A stretch of 64,000 nt of DNA from Streptomyces qinglanensis (lineage in GTDB: Bacteria > Actinomycetota > Actinomycetes > Streptomycetales > Streptomycetaceae), in contig NZ_FOGO01000005.1 of NCBI RefSeq assembly GCF_900111245.1, positions 1 through 64,000 on the forward strand. The letters are read 5' to 3'. A program made the translations under genes and the position numbers. Numbering within the stretch: position 1 is the stretch's first letter; each line of letters opens with the position of its first letter. The notes beneath the pieces were generated by a model, which made no database searches, was not told where the DNA came from, and saw nothing but the letters and a program-made list of their open reading frames with translations. Shown one piece after another: positions 47,401 to 55,173 of this stretch.

Positions 47401-48970
47401 GTCCGGGCACGGTGTCGTGGACGGGGCCGTCCTGCCCGGGCGCGTCCCCTTCCGGTTCCGGGGGGAGCGCGGCGGCGGGGGCCGGGCCGCTCTCGGCGGG
47501 TGCTGTCCCGGCTGCCGTTCCCTGGGGCTGGGCGGGGTGCTGTGGTGCGCCGTCCCCCTGCCCTTCCGGCGGTGCGGGAGCCGCGGCGGCGTCGGCCGCG
47601 GCGGGCGCCGCGGGGGCGCCGGGGGCGGACTCGTCCGCGGCGGGGGCGGAAGCCTCGGCGGGGACGGGCTGCGGGGCCCTGTCGTCCTGCTGGGGCGGGA
47701 GCTGGCCCAACTGCGGTCCCGGCAGCGGCTCCTCGGCGGAGGGTGCGGCCTGGCCGGGCTGCGAAGCCGGGTCCTGCGCGGTGGCGGCCGGGTCCTGCGC
47801 ACCGGTCTCCGGTGCGGACTGCTCGGCTCCGGGCTGCTGGGTCTGCTGGGGCTCTGCTGAAGCCTGCGCTCCGGACCGACCGGCAGCCGGTGCGGGCGGG
47901 GCGGCGGACTGCTCGGGCGCCGCCGGAGCGGTGCTCTGCGGGTCCATGACAGCAGGTGCTGTCCCCGGGAGGGCGTCGGCCTGCTGCTCGGCCGGAGCAG
48001 CGCCCGCGACCTCCGCAGCCTGCGTGTCCTCCGCGGCCTGCGTCTCCTCCGCGGCGGAGGGAACGGATGCCTGCTGAGCGGGCATCGGGGGCTGCTGCTC
48101 GGCCGCGGGTCGGCCGTCCCCGGCGGCGGACGGCTGCGGCGCGCCCTGCACGGGTGCGGCCTGCGGGGCCGCGGCGGCCGGCTGCGCGGTGGCGCGTTCG
48201 GAGAGCGGGCGCACGGTGCCGGACTGCTCGGGCACCGGCGGTCCGAGGTGCAGCGGGCGGCGCGGGCCGGAGCCGGAAGTGTTCTGCTTCGCGGTGGGCG
48301 CGGGCTGCGGCTGCTGGGGGGCGCGCACGGCGCTCATGTCGTACGCGCCGGAGTCCCGGCCGTCGGCCTCGTGCGCTCCCTGGGCCGGGCCCGGCGCCTC
48401 GGCCTGCTCCTCGGCCGGGGCGGGCTGGGCGGCGGCCTGTGCGTCCTGTTGCTGCGCGGCGTCCTGCGGCCCGTACCCGTGCTGCGGGTGCGCGCCGGTG
48501 CCGGTCGCGTCCTGCGGTGCCGGGGCGCCGTCCGGTCCGTACTCCGCTCCGGAAGGGAACCCGCCGTCCTGCGGCAGGGGTCCGGCGGCCTGCTGCGGCT
48601 GCCCGTACGGGTCGTACCCGTATCCGTAGCCGCCCTCCTGCTGGGGCTGCGGGGCCGGCTGCCCGGGAGCGGGCACCGGCTGCTCGTTCCAGGCGCCCTG
48701 CGCGGAGGGCATCAGCAGCAGGTCCTCTTCCTCATAGGACTCGTGGGCCTCGTGGGCCTCGTGGGTCTCGTGGGGTTCGTGGTTCGCATGAGGATCGTGG
48801 TGAACGTGCGCGGCGTGAGTGGAGTGCGCCTGGACCGCTTCCTGGACGTCACCGCTGCCGTCGGCGAAGGAGTAGCCGCCGGAGCCCGGGATGTCCGGCT
48901 GCCCCTCCGGCTGCTGCCCGCCTGCGTTCTCCGGCAGCCCCTCGCCCGGGATCTGACCGGTGTCAGTCAT
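44489..48970 (-). CDS. cobT: Giant fusion: disordered His/Pro/Ala-rich region + BluB + CobT
   Basis: A 1493-residue protein. C-terminal residues about 1145-1493 are nicotinate-nucleotide:dimethylbenzimidazole phosphoribosyltransferase CobT (KPSGALGMLE, FAGDHGVHQQGVTPWP, GEMGIANTTASAAL, catalytic Glu in RLGEGTGALLALP). Residues about 922-1144 are a BluB-type flavin enzyme making dimethylbenzimidazole (RRDIRNGFRPDPIP, HTAPSVGHSQPWDFVVI, AEGLGVGWVSFFD). BluB thus makes the CobT substrate. Residues 1-921 are low-complexity Ala/Pro/Glu/Gln/Gly sequence with no recognisable domain, including ten His at a 3-residue period (49-76). The ATG at 48968-48970 follows GAGGGG at 5 bases, so the long N-terminus appears genuinely translated. 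The next cob gene upstream is cobL. Confidence 0.9.
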   Translation of the reverse strand: MTDTGQIPGEGLPENAGGQQPEGQPDIPGSGGYSFADGSGDVQEAVQAHSTHAAHVHHDPHANHEPHETHEAHEAHESYEEEDLLLMPSAQGAWNEQPVPAPGQPAPQPQQEGGYGYGYDPYGQPQQAAGPLPQDGGFPSGAEYGPDGAPAPQDATGTGAHPQHGYGPQDAAQQQDAQAAAQPAPAEEQAEAPGPAQGAHEADGRDSGAYDMSAVRAPQQPQPAPTAKQNTSGSGPRRPLHLGPPVPEQSGTVRPLSERATAQPAAAAPQAAPVQGAPQPSAAGDGRPAAEQQPPMPAQQASVPSAAEETQAAEDTQAAEVAGAAPAEQQADALPGTAPAVMDPQSTAPAAPEQSAAPPAPAAGRSGAQASAEPQQTQQPGAEQSAPETGAQDPAATAQDPASQPGQAAPSAEEPLPGPQLGQLPPQQDDRAPQPVPAEASAPAADESAPGAPAAPAAADAAAAPAPPEGQGDGAPQHPAQPQGTAAGTAPAESGPAPAAALPPEPEGDAPGQDGPVHDTVPGPRREAQPGETPTVPAQGGTPVPQQEAAVPPSTAPPINQDPEQPAAPRPDSPVIPEQATAPDSPGTTASEAQPGKEPESMPVPEAAAPGTAADAPPGSAANATAHPEAAVPAPAAEAAPQNAGAAPAPAAPEAETGGEAPQTPAGPTAQEADSAADDSAAAAQPAAEPAPAAAPEPPAADTDASGGEPAAEPVPEDGTPAPDPAAEQHAADAPPTGPGAEPPAPSDGTAVPADGATSAAQAADGASTEAADTGAAPGPAPSSGEAAAAAEAADPAAPAPEAAPAGPGPGPEAAAGPEAPAGTPDEALAADAGTAPGSTGAPEPGTAESTGQPVPDAVTVDPATGGEPTADQPAGNEDPGSEDAGSEAPDAQASGSEAPDGGAAQEEPVAAAPAGEPAPGFAEAEREAVHRLMRERRDIRNGFRPDPIPHEVLLRVLEAAHTAPSVGHSQPWDFVVIRSEETRRAMHELAERQRHAYAKSLPKARAKQFKQMKIEAILDTPVNIVVTADPTRGGRHTLGRHTQPQMAPYSSALAVENLWLAARAEGLGVGWVSFFDEREMVRALELPEHLEVVAYLCVGYVDEFPGEPELMQAGWSKRRPLSWVVHEESYGRRALPGAEPTGMLAETLSTIRPLDAKALGEAWERQKRMTKPSGALGMLEIISAQLCGLSRKCPPPVPEPAAVAVFAGDHGVHQQGVTPWPQEVTAQMVANFLGGGAVCNAFANQVGAEVCVVDVGVAAELPTTPGLLPRKVRAGTADMTAGPALTQEEVERALEVGIETARDLVAAGNKALLTGEMGIANTTASAALIAACTGADPAEVTGRGTGINDETHARKVEVVRRALELHQPDPADPLGMLSAFGGLEHAAMVGLILGGASLRTPVILDGVSAGAAALVARAVAPEALAACIAGHRSAEPGHVAALTKLGLRPLLDLDLRLGEGTGALLALPMVQSAARAMHEVATFDAAGVTEKS

Positions 48971-49225
48971 GCGTTCCCCTCGCCCATCGCTAGTGCTCCT
49001 TCCGACCGGCGGACGGACCGCCGCGCCCCGCAGATGAAGAACGACCACGCACTCTGTGCGGCACGTGCCTCCCGCTACACCATTCGGACAACGGCGGACG
49101 AAGCGTCAACCCCGAACGGTGGCACAACAGTCCATCAGCCTACCCGGCACGGCGGACCCCGCCCGCCAGGGGTGGGAGAGAAAGCGCACTTCGTCGCGGT
49201 TCGTCACGCACGACGTCACAGAGGT

Positions 49226-50470
49226 TCAGTTCCGGACAGCGGACAGCAGGAAGACGACGGAGCGTTCGGTCTCCGTCCACCCGGCCGTCTCCAGCCGCAC
49301 CGACTGGAGGAGGGCGCACTCGACGGCGTATCCCCGCTCCCCGAGGGCCCGTCCGGCGGCCTCGGCCTCGTCGCGGGTACCGGCGTGCGTCACGATACGG
49401 GCGGGGCGGCGGTCCGCCACGGCGGTGACGGTGGCCGTGCCTCCGGCGCCGATCCGCACCACGTCGGGCTCCGGCAAGTCCTCCAGGATGTGCGGCGCGA
49501 CGCCGTGCACGATCTCCAACTGGACGCCGAACCGCCGCGCGGCGGCGTAGCCGCGGCCGCAGGCGTCGGCGTCGCTGTCGACGGCGATGACCGCGGCCCC
49601 GAACCGTGCGGCCTCCACGGCGAACGCGCCGCTGCCCGCGCCGATGTCCCAGACGAGGTCTCCCGTGCGGGGCCCCAGCCAGGCCAGTTGGGCGGCACGC
49701 AACTGCGCCGACTCACCCGCTGCGGGCCCGGCGCCGCTCCCCTCCGCCGGCTCTCCGGCGTACTCGGCCGGCGGCAGGGCCCAGCCGCGGACCGCGGGCG
49801 GGTAGCCGACCTCGTGGCCCGCGAGCCATCCGGTGCCCTGGGTGGCGCCGCTGTCCGCGCCCGCCCCGCTGCCGCCGACGACGATCACCACGTTCGGGTC
49901 GCGCCAGGTGTGGTCGGCGACCTTGTCCGAGGTGAGGACGGTGACCTGCTCGCGGTCGGTGCCCAGCGCCTCGCAGATGACGAAGGTGCGGTGGACCCCG
50001 TTCAGCAGCAGGGCGAGTTCGGCGGGCCCGGCGCCGGGCGAGGTGAGGACGGCGACCTTGTTGTGCGCCCGGCAGACGTTGACCGCGCGGCGCAGCGTAC
50101 GGCTGGTGGCGACCACGAGCTGGGCGTCGTCCCAGGGCATCCCGGCGCGGGCGAAGGCGGCGGCGACCGAGGAGACGGCGGGCACGACCTCGACCTCCAG
50201 ACCGTGCTCGGGGGCGCGCAGGGTCCGCACGACGCCGAAGAAGCCGGGGTCGCCGTCGGCCAGGACGACGGCCGTGCCGCGGTGGCGTGCGATGCGCCGT
50301 GCCGCGAGGGAGGTGCTGCCGAGCCGGATGCGCTCGGCGCGCGGCGGGACCTCGGGCAGGGCGAGATGGTGCGCCGCTCCGGCGACGAGGGTGGCCGCCG
50401 CGAGGGCCGAGCGGGCGGCGTCGGTCAGCGGCGAACCGTCCCACCCGATCACGGTGACGCGGTCGGCCAT
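49226..50470 (-). CDS. cobL: Precorrin-6Y C5,15-methyltransferase (CbiE-CbiT fusion, CobL)
   Basis: Cobalamin-pathway enzyme of 414 residues. The N-terminal CbiE tetrapyrrole methylase (about 1-200) has 'VTVIGWDGSPLTDAARSAL', 'VVLADGDPGFFGVVRTL' and 'VVPAVSSVAAAFARAG'. The C-terminal CbiT domain (about 255-414) has the SAM motif 'LVWDIGAGSGAFAVEAAR' and 'RIGAGGTATVTAV'. The linker is Gly/Ala-rich. The ATG at 50468-50470 follows CAGGAGACACCCACC. A minus-strand TACGCT at about 50518-50523 is a plausible -10. A scattered B12 gene set (cobA, cobT, cobL) surrounds it. Confidence 0.93.
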   Translation of the reverse strand: MADRVTVIGWDGSPLTDAARSALAAATLVAGAAHHLALPEVPPRAERIRLGSTSLAARRIARHRGTAVVLADGDPGFFGVVRTLRAPEHGLEVEVVPAVSSVAAAFARAGMPWDDAQLVVATSRTLRRAVNVCRAHNKVAVLTSPGAGPAELALLLNGVHRTFVICEALGTDREQVTVLTSDKVADHTWRDPNVVIVVGGSGAGADSGATQGTGWLAGHEVGYPPAVRGWALPPAEYAGEPAEGSGAGPAAGESAQLRAAQLAWLGPRTGDLVWDIGAGSGAFAVEAARFGAAVIAVDSDADACGRGYAAARRFGVQLEIVHGVAPHILEDLPEPDVVRIGAGGTATVTAVADRRPARIVTHAGTRDEAEAAGRALGERGYAVECALLQSVRLETAGWTETERSVVFLLSAVRN

Positions 50471-50604
50471 GGTGGGTGTCTCCTGGCTGGTCTGTGCACA
50501 TCGCAGGTCGGGCCCACAGAGCGTACCCCCTGTCGCGGCGGCGCAGCGCCCGCGCACCCCGCCGCGTCCGGCGGTCCGCGCTCCCGGGCCCGGCGGGCGG
50601 TGTG

Positions 50605-51279
50605 TCAGCGCCCCCGCGGCCAGCCGGGGTGGGGCGCGTAGCCGCCGGTCCCGGCGAACTGGTCGAAGCTGCCCTCCAGGTCCTCGGGCAGCAGGCTCCA
50701 GACGATGAGGTCGGTGCGGATCTCCGCCCAGCCGCCTTGGGTCCCGGTCTGCGAGGACCCGAAGTTCTCGGTGCGGGTGCGGGCTATCCACGCGTTGCGC
50801 AGCACCCCCTCGCTGATGCAGCCCAGCTTCTGGGCGACCTGCTGGGCCGCGGTGTTGTCGGCCGCCGTGCGCAGCTCCAGGCGTTCGAACTTCTGGTCCT
50901 GGAAGAGCCAGTGGGCGACGGCCGCCAGCGACTCGGAGGCGTACCCCTCGCCGCGGGCCCAGGAGGCGGTGGCGTAGAGCGCGTGGGCGGAGAGCACCCG
51001 CCAGTCCGCACCGTGCAACTCGACCAGGCCGACGAGCCGCTGGGTGAGCAGTTCGGTCACGGCGAAGACGATGCCGTCGCCGGAGGTGCGCCGGGCGGGG
51101 GCACCGCGGGTGACGAAGTCCCGGGCCCGGTCCTCGCCGTAGGGCACGGGCGACGCCAGCCACGCGGTGATCTGGTCGTCGGCCATCATCGCGGTCAGCG
51201 CGGGGACGTCCGCTTCCTCGAACGGGCGCAGCACGAGCCGGTCCGTGCTGATCGAGATGTCCGGGAAGGTCGAGGTCAT
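50605..51279 (-). CDS. GNAT acetyltransferase (RimJ/RimL type)
   Basis: A 224-residue acetyltransferase. 'ISTDRLVLRPFEEADVPAL' is the typical RimJ/RimL N-terminus, and 'GEGYASESLAAVAHWLF' with 'RTAADNTAAQQVAQKLG' forms the acetyl-CoA site. The target, probably a protein N-terminus or a small amine, is not predictable. The ATG at 51277-51279 has AGGAG seven bases upstream. It stands between cobL and the met operon terminator. Confidence 0.9.
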   Translation of the reverse strand: MTSTFPDISISTDRLVLRPFEEADVPALTAMMADDQITAWLASPVPYGEDRARDFVTRGAPARRTSGDGIVFAVTELLTQRLVGLVELHGADWRVLSAHALYATASWARGEGYASESLAAVAHWLFQDQKFERLELRTAADNTAAQQVAQKLGCISEGVLRNAWIARTRTENFGSSQTGTQGGWAEIRTDLIVWSLLPEDLEGSFDQFAGTGGYAPHPGWPRGR

Positions 51280-51335
51280 GCGCCGCTCCTACACGTCGGG
51301 GTGCACAGCATGCAGCATCGGCACCAGGATGCGCA

Positions 51336-51369
51336 GCGCCGGGCCCGCCCCGACAGGCGGACCCGGCGC
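51336..51369 (-). terminator. Terminator of the methionine transport operon
   Basis: A 14-bp stem with one mismatch (GCGCCGGGCCCGCC against GGCGGACCCGGCGC) and a 6-base loop lies 50 bp past the MetI-MetQ stop. Confidence 0.6.
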
Positions 51370-51419
51370 TGATCAGAGACTTGTCGACACGGGGACTTTC
51401 CCCGGTTCAGGCCGTGGGG

Positions 51420-52949
51420 TCACGATCCCACAGGCCCGAAGACCGGTTCGATCGCCCCCTGGTACTTGTCCTCGATGAACTTCTTCACCTGGGGGGAGTT
51501 GAGCAGCTCGGCGAGCTTCCGGATCCGCGGGTCGTCCTGGTTGCCGTCCTTGACCGCGAGGAAGTTGGCGTACGGGTTGCCCTCGGCCTTCTCCGCCACC
51601 AGCGCGTCCGAAGCGGGGTTGAGCCCGGCGTCGACGGCGTAGTTGCCGTTGACGACGGCGGCGTCCACGTCGTCGAGAGCGCGGGGGACCGCCGCGGCCT
51701 CCAGTTCCTTGAACTCCAGGCCCTTGGCGTCGGCGATGTCGCCGAGGGTGGCCTCCGGCCCCGCGCCGGGCTTCAGCCCGATGAGCCCGTGCTCGTCCAG
51801 CAGGTGCAGGGCGCGGCCCTCGTTGGTGCTGTCGTTGGGGACGGCCACGGTGTCGCCGGACCCGATGCCCTTGAGGCTCTTCTCCTTCCTGGAGTAGAGG
51901 CCCAGCGGCTCCAGCTCGACGTTGACGACCGGCCTGATGTGGGTGTGCTGCTTCTCGTTGAAGTCGTCGAGGTAGGGCTTGTGCTGGAAGAAGTTGGCGT
52001 CGACCTCGCCGCTCTCGGTGGCGGTGTTGGGCACCACGTAGTCGTTGAACCTGCGGATGTCGAGCTGCAGCCCCTCCTTCTCGGCGAGGTGCTTCTGGAC
52101 GTACTCCAGGATCTCGGCGTGCGGGGTGGGCGAGGCGGCGATCCTGAGGGTCTGCTCGTCCTCACCGCCCCGGCCGAGGCCGTAACCGATCAGGGCCAGC
52201 GGGACGACGACGGCTGCGGCCACCGCGGCGGTACGGCCGCGCCCCAGCCTGGCGAGCCGCCGCCCGGCGCCCCCGTCGGCGCCGTGCCCGCCGCCGCGGG
52301 CCGTCAGCAGCCGTACGGCGGCATCGCCGACGAGCTGCACCGCGGTGACGACGACGATCAGCGCGACGACCGTGGCGACCATGACGCCGGTCTCGAAGCG
52401 CTGGTACCCGTACTGCACGGCCACCGAGCCGAGTCCGCCGCCGCCGACGGTGCCCGCCATCGCCGAGTATCCGATCAGCACGATCACGGTGGTGGTCAGT
52501 CCGGCGACCAGGGACGGCAGCGCCTGCGGGAGCAGCGCCTTGAAGACGACGGTGGGGGTGCCGCCGCCCATCGCCTGCACCGCTTCGACCAGGCCCCGGT
52601 CGACCTCCCGGACGGCGGTCTCCACCAGCCGTGCGAAGAACGGGATCGCGCCGATGGCGAGCGGCACCACGGCGGCCGTGGAGCCGACGGACTGGCCCAC
52701 GACGAAGCGGGTGAAGGGGATCAGCGCGATCAGCAGGATGATGAACGGCAGCGATCTGCCCACGTTCACCAGCGCGCCGAGCACGCGGTTCACCGGCCTG
52801 TTCCGCAGCATGCCGCCCTTGTCGGTGAGGACGAGCAGCAGCCCCAGGGGCAGGCCGCCGACCAGCGCGACGAGTGCGGAGCAGCCGACCATGTAGAGGG
52901 TGTCCCAGAAGCCCTGGAACAGCAGCGGCTGCATCTGCGACCAGCTCAT
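51420..52949 (-). CDS. Methionine ABC transporter permease fused to substrate-binding protein (MetI-MetQ)
   Basis: One 509-residue polypeptide. Residues about 1-217 are a MetI permease with five or so helices and the EAA-type loop 'EAVQAMGGGTPTVVFKALLP'. A Gly/Arg linker (218-238) and an extra transmembrane helix (about 240-258) follow. Residues about 265-509 are a MetQ/NlpA binding protein ('ASPTPHAEILEYVQKHLAE', 'NDYVVPNTATESGEVDANFF', 'PVVNVELEPLGLYS'). There is no signal-peptide/lipobox Cys before the MetQ part; the extra helix would tether it outside. The ATG (52947-52949) overlaps the metN stop (ATGA) and follows GGAGG at 6 bases. In S. coelicolor, as I recall, MetI and MetQ are separate genes. 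Confidence 0.93.
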   Translation of the reverse strand: MSWSQMQPLLFQGFWDTLYMVGCSALVALVGGLPLGLLLVLTDKGGMLRNRPVNRVLGALVNVGRSLPFIILLIALIPFTRFVVGQSVGSTAAVVPLAIGAIPFFARLVETAVREVDRGLVEAVQAMGGGTPTVVFKALLPQALPSLVAGLTTTVIVLIGYSAMAGTVGGGGLGSVAVQYGYQRFETGVMVATVVALIVVVTAVQLVGDAAVRLLTARGGGHGADGGAGRRLARLGRGRTAAVAAAVVVPLALIGYGLGRGGEDEQTLRIAASPTPHAEILEYVQKHLAEKEGLQLDIRRFNDYVVPNTATESGEVDANFFQHKPYLDDFNEKQHTHIRPVVNVELEPLGLYSRKEKSLKGIGSGDTVAVPNDSTNEGRALHLLDEHGLIGLKPGAGPEATLGDIADAKGLEFKELEAAAVPRALDDVDAAVVNGNYAVDAGLNPASDALVAEKAEGNPYANFLAVKDGNQDDPRIRKLAELLNSPQVKKFIEDKYQGAIEPVFGPVGS

Positions 52950-54067
52950 TCGGCACCTCCCTCGGCGCGTGCGGCGGCCTGCCCCGCGGGGGCCGCCACC
53001 GCTTCCGCGCTCCGTTCGCCGGGCGGGGCGCCGGCGTCGCCTGCGGCGCCGTCGGCGACCGCGGCGACGTCGACGGTCAGGCCCTGCTCGCGCAGGAATC
53101 CGATCGGCACCACGTTCTCCTCGAATCCGCCGGGCAGTTCGATCCGCATCCGGCCCACCTGCTTGCCGGCGACGGTGTCCATCGCGGCGCCCAGGATGGA
53201 GATGTCGACGTTGTAGGTCCGCGACAGCTTGGAGATCACCGGCTCGGTCGCCGTCTCGCCGTGGAAGGTCACGTCGACGACCGTGCGGCCGGGCGCCGAG
53301 GGCTCCCCGCCGACCGGGAAGAGTTCACCGGCCAGCTCGGAGCCGGGCGTGGCCAGCAGTTCGGCGACGGTCCCGGACTCGGTGACCCGCCCGTTCCGCA
53401 TCAGCGCGGCCGAGTCGCAGACCGCCTTGACGACGTCCATCTCGTGCGTGATCAGCAGCACCGTGAGGCCGAGCTGCTCCTTGAGGTCGCGCAGCAGCCG
53501 GAGGACGGAGCGGGTGGTCTCCGGGTCGAGCGCGGAGGTCGCCTCGTCGGAGAGCAGCACCTTGGGGTCGCCAGCGAGGGCGCGCGCGATGCCGACCCGC
53601 TGCTTCTGGCCCCCGGAGAGCTGGCCCGGGTAGGAACCGGCCCGGTCGGCGAGTCCGACCAGGTCGAGCAGCTCGCGGGCCTTGCGGGTGCGCTGCTGTC
53701 CGGAGTGGCCCAGGATCTCCAGCGGCAGTTCGACGTTGCCGAGCACGGTGCGCGAGGACAGCAGGTTGAAGTGCTGGAAGACCATGCCGATCCGGGCGCG
53801 GGCCGCGCGGAGCTCCTTGCCCGCGCGGTTGCCGCTGCCGGAGCGGGCGGCCAGGGCCGTCAGGTCCTGGCCGTCGACGGTGACGGTGCCGGAGGTGGGG
53901 CGTTCGAGCAGGTTGACGCAGCGGATGAGGGAGGATTTCCCGGCGCCGCTGCGGCCGACGACGCCGAACACCTCGCCTTCTTCGACGTGGAGGTCGACGC
54001 CGTCCAGTGCGGTGACCTCGCGGTCCCGCGTGCGGTAGACCTTTGTGAGGTCCGTTGTGGTGATCAC
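52946..54067 (-). CDS. metN: Methionine ABC transporter ATP-binding protein MetN
   Basis: The 373-residue ATPase powers the MetI-MetQ importer. Walker A 'GRSGAGKSSLIRCVN', Q-loop 'MVFQHFNLL', signature 'LSGGQKQRVGIARAL', Walker B 'VLLSDEATSALD' and the H-loop 'LITHEMDVV' are present. The C-terminal NIL domain (about residues 255-340), which senses methionine and inhibits the transporter, shows 'VVDVTFHGETATEPVISKL'. An Ala/Gly-rich tail follows. The GTG at 54065-54067 has no strong ribosome site. Start-stop overlap with MetI-MetQ indicates coupling. Confidence 0.94.
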   Translation of the reverse strand: MITTTDLTKVYRTRDREVTALDGVDLHVEEGEVFGVVGRSGAGKSSLIRCVNLLERPTSGTVTVDGQDLTALAARSGSGNRAGKELRAARARIGMVFQHFNLLSSRTVLGNVELPLEILGHSGQQRTRKARELLDLVGLADRAGSYPGQLSGGQKQRVGIARALAGDPKVLLSDEATSALDPETTRSVLRLLRDLKEQLGLTVLLITHEMDVVKAVCDSAALMRNGRVTESGTVAELLATPGSELAGELFPVGGEPSAPGRTVVDVTFHGETATEPVISKLSRTYNVDISILGAAMDTVAGKQVGRMRIELPGGFEENVVPIGFLREQGLTVDVAAVADGAAGDAGAPPGERSAEAVAAPAGQAAARAEGGAE

Positions 54068-54425
54068 AGAATCGTCCGTGGTGTCGGTGGGATGAGCGCT
54101 TGCGGTGGCGTCCGGGCAGGCGTGCGGCAGCGGTACGGGCAGAGCGGATCCACGGTGGTGCAGTGCGCGGGGCGCGCGGGCGGTGTGTGCTCCCCGGCGT
54201 CCGGCCCGGCGGGCGGGGACGGCGGGAGCGGCTCTGCCCGCGGTGCTCGGCACGCGGGCTCGTGACTCGCTTCGGGGCGCGAGTCGCCTCGGTCAGCTCA
54301 GGCGGGGGCCCTCAGCGGGCACACATTCGCCCGATGGGCGACGGCCAGGCGCGCACAGGCATACAACGAGCACCGGGCGCCATCGTCGCCTCGGTCGCCA
54401 GGGTGCGGCAGCTCGTCGTGTTCAT
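54068..54425 (-). promoter_or_regulatory. Long metN leader with hairpins
   Basis: This stretch carries no conserved protein. On the minus strand it contains a candidate 37-codon leader peptide (54312-54425) and later hairpins GACTCGC...GCGAGTC (54264-54285) and GCCCGCG...CGCGGGC (54236-54259). The arrangement would suit attenuation control of the methionine importer (inference). I could not find a SAM-I, SAM-II or SAM-IV core. Confidence 0.4.
54312..54425 (-). CDS. Candidate leader peptide rich in Met and Cys
   Basis: A 37-codon frame starts MNTTSCRTLATEATMAPGAR and continues 'CMPVRAWPSPIGRMCAR'. Seven of 37 residues are Met or Cys, high for this genome. A TTTACT box seven bases before the ATG could support a leaderless transcript. 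It ends 244 bp before metN. It may simply be chance; only conservation could tell. Confidence 0.3.
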   Translation of the reverse strand: MNTTSCRTLATEATMAPGARCMPVRAWPSPIGRMCAR

Positions 54426-54519
54426 GGGGCACAGTAAATCAGACGGGTTCGGCCGCACGGCGCACTCTGTCCGCATCGCGGACGGCCGGATGGACACCGT
54501 GCAGCGGTCCCGACCGCGG

Positions 54520-55173
54520 TCAGTCCTCCGCGACGACGGTCACGCCCGAGGCTGTGACCTGGGCCGTCACCGAACCGAGGTGCTCGACGACGACGTCGGC
54601 GCGCAACTCGTCGCGGGGGTGCGTTGTGGCCAACCCCACGGTGCCCATGCCCGCCCTGCGGCCCGCCTCCAGTCCGGCGGGTGCGTCCTCGAAGACCACG
54701 CACCGCGCGGGGTCGGCGCCCAGCTTCCGCGCCGCCAGCAGGTAGGGCTCCGGGTCGGGCTTGCCGCGGGTGATGTCGTCGGCGGCCACGAGGAGCGGTG
54801 CCTCGACACCCACCGCGCGCAGCCGGGCCTCGGCCAGCTCGCGGGTGGCCGAGGTGACCACGGCCCAGCTCCCCTCCGGCAGCGCGGCCAGCAGTGCGGC
54901 CGTGCCGGGCAGGGCGACGGCACCGCCGCGCGCCACGTCCTCGATCTCCAGCCGGCCGATCCGGTCCACGGCCTCGGGGACCCGCTCGGCGGGCAGCAGA
55001 TCGCCCACGATGTCCGCGGCCGGGCGCCCGTGCAGCTCGACGGCGGCGAAGTCCTCCGGGCTGATCCCGTACTCCCGCGCCCAGGCGGTCCAGCAGCGGA
55101 GCACCGAGTCCATCGAGGAGAGCAGGGTGCCGTCGTTGTCGAACAGCAAGGTCACGGGGGCTTCGAACTTCAT
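54520..55173 (-). CDS. HAD-family hydrolase (phosphoglycolate/sugar phosphatase-like)
   Basis: A 217-residue phosphatase of the HAD superfamily subclass with a helical cap. Motif I is 'LLFDNDGTLLSS' (nucleophile Asp), motif II 'AVVTSATREL', and motif III/IV 'RGKPDPEPYLLAARKLG' and 'CVVFEDAPAGLEAGRRAG'. Related enzymes dephosphorylate small sugar phosphates; substrate not predictable. The ATG at 55171-55173 has no ribosome site, but TACGCT lies seven bases upstream, which suggests a leaderless mRNA. Confidence 0.92.
   Translation of the reverse strand: MKFEAPVTLLFDNDGTLLSSMDSVLRCWTAWAREYGISPEDFAAVELHGRPAADIVGDLLPAERVPEAVDRIGRLEIEDVARGGAVALPGTAALLAALPEGSWAVVTSATRELAEARLRAVGVEAPLLVAADDITRGKPDPEPYLLAARKLGADPARCVVFEDAPAGLEAGRRAGMGTVGLATTHPRDELRADVVVEHLGSVTAQVTASGVTVVAED

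Noticed and set aside
44534-47860. 1108-codon plus-strand frame opposite the CobT fusion
   Set aside because: It is antisense to recognisable BluB and CobT domains and shows only Gly/Arg-rich low complexity.
49105-49150. Short frame MDCCATVRG before the CobT fusion as a Cys leader peptide
   Set aside because: It begins one base after the only -10-like box (TAGGCT) and would lie before any transcript start; no ribosome site.
50471-50520. AGCCAGGAGAC before cobL resembling the B12-riboswitch box
   Set aside because: Only the first 11 bases match; the remaining box and the other conserved segments of the cobalamin riboswitch are absent, and the sequence serves as the ribosome site.
54068-54520. 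SAM riboswitch before metN
   Set aside because: I could not find the core of SAM-I, SAM-II or SAM-IV on either strand. A covariance-model search would settle it.
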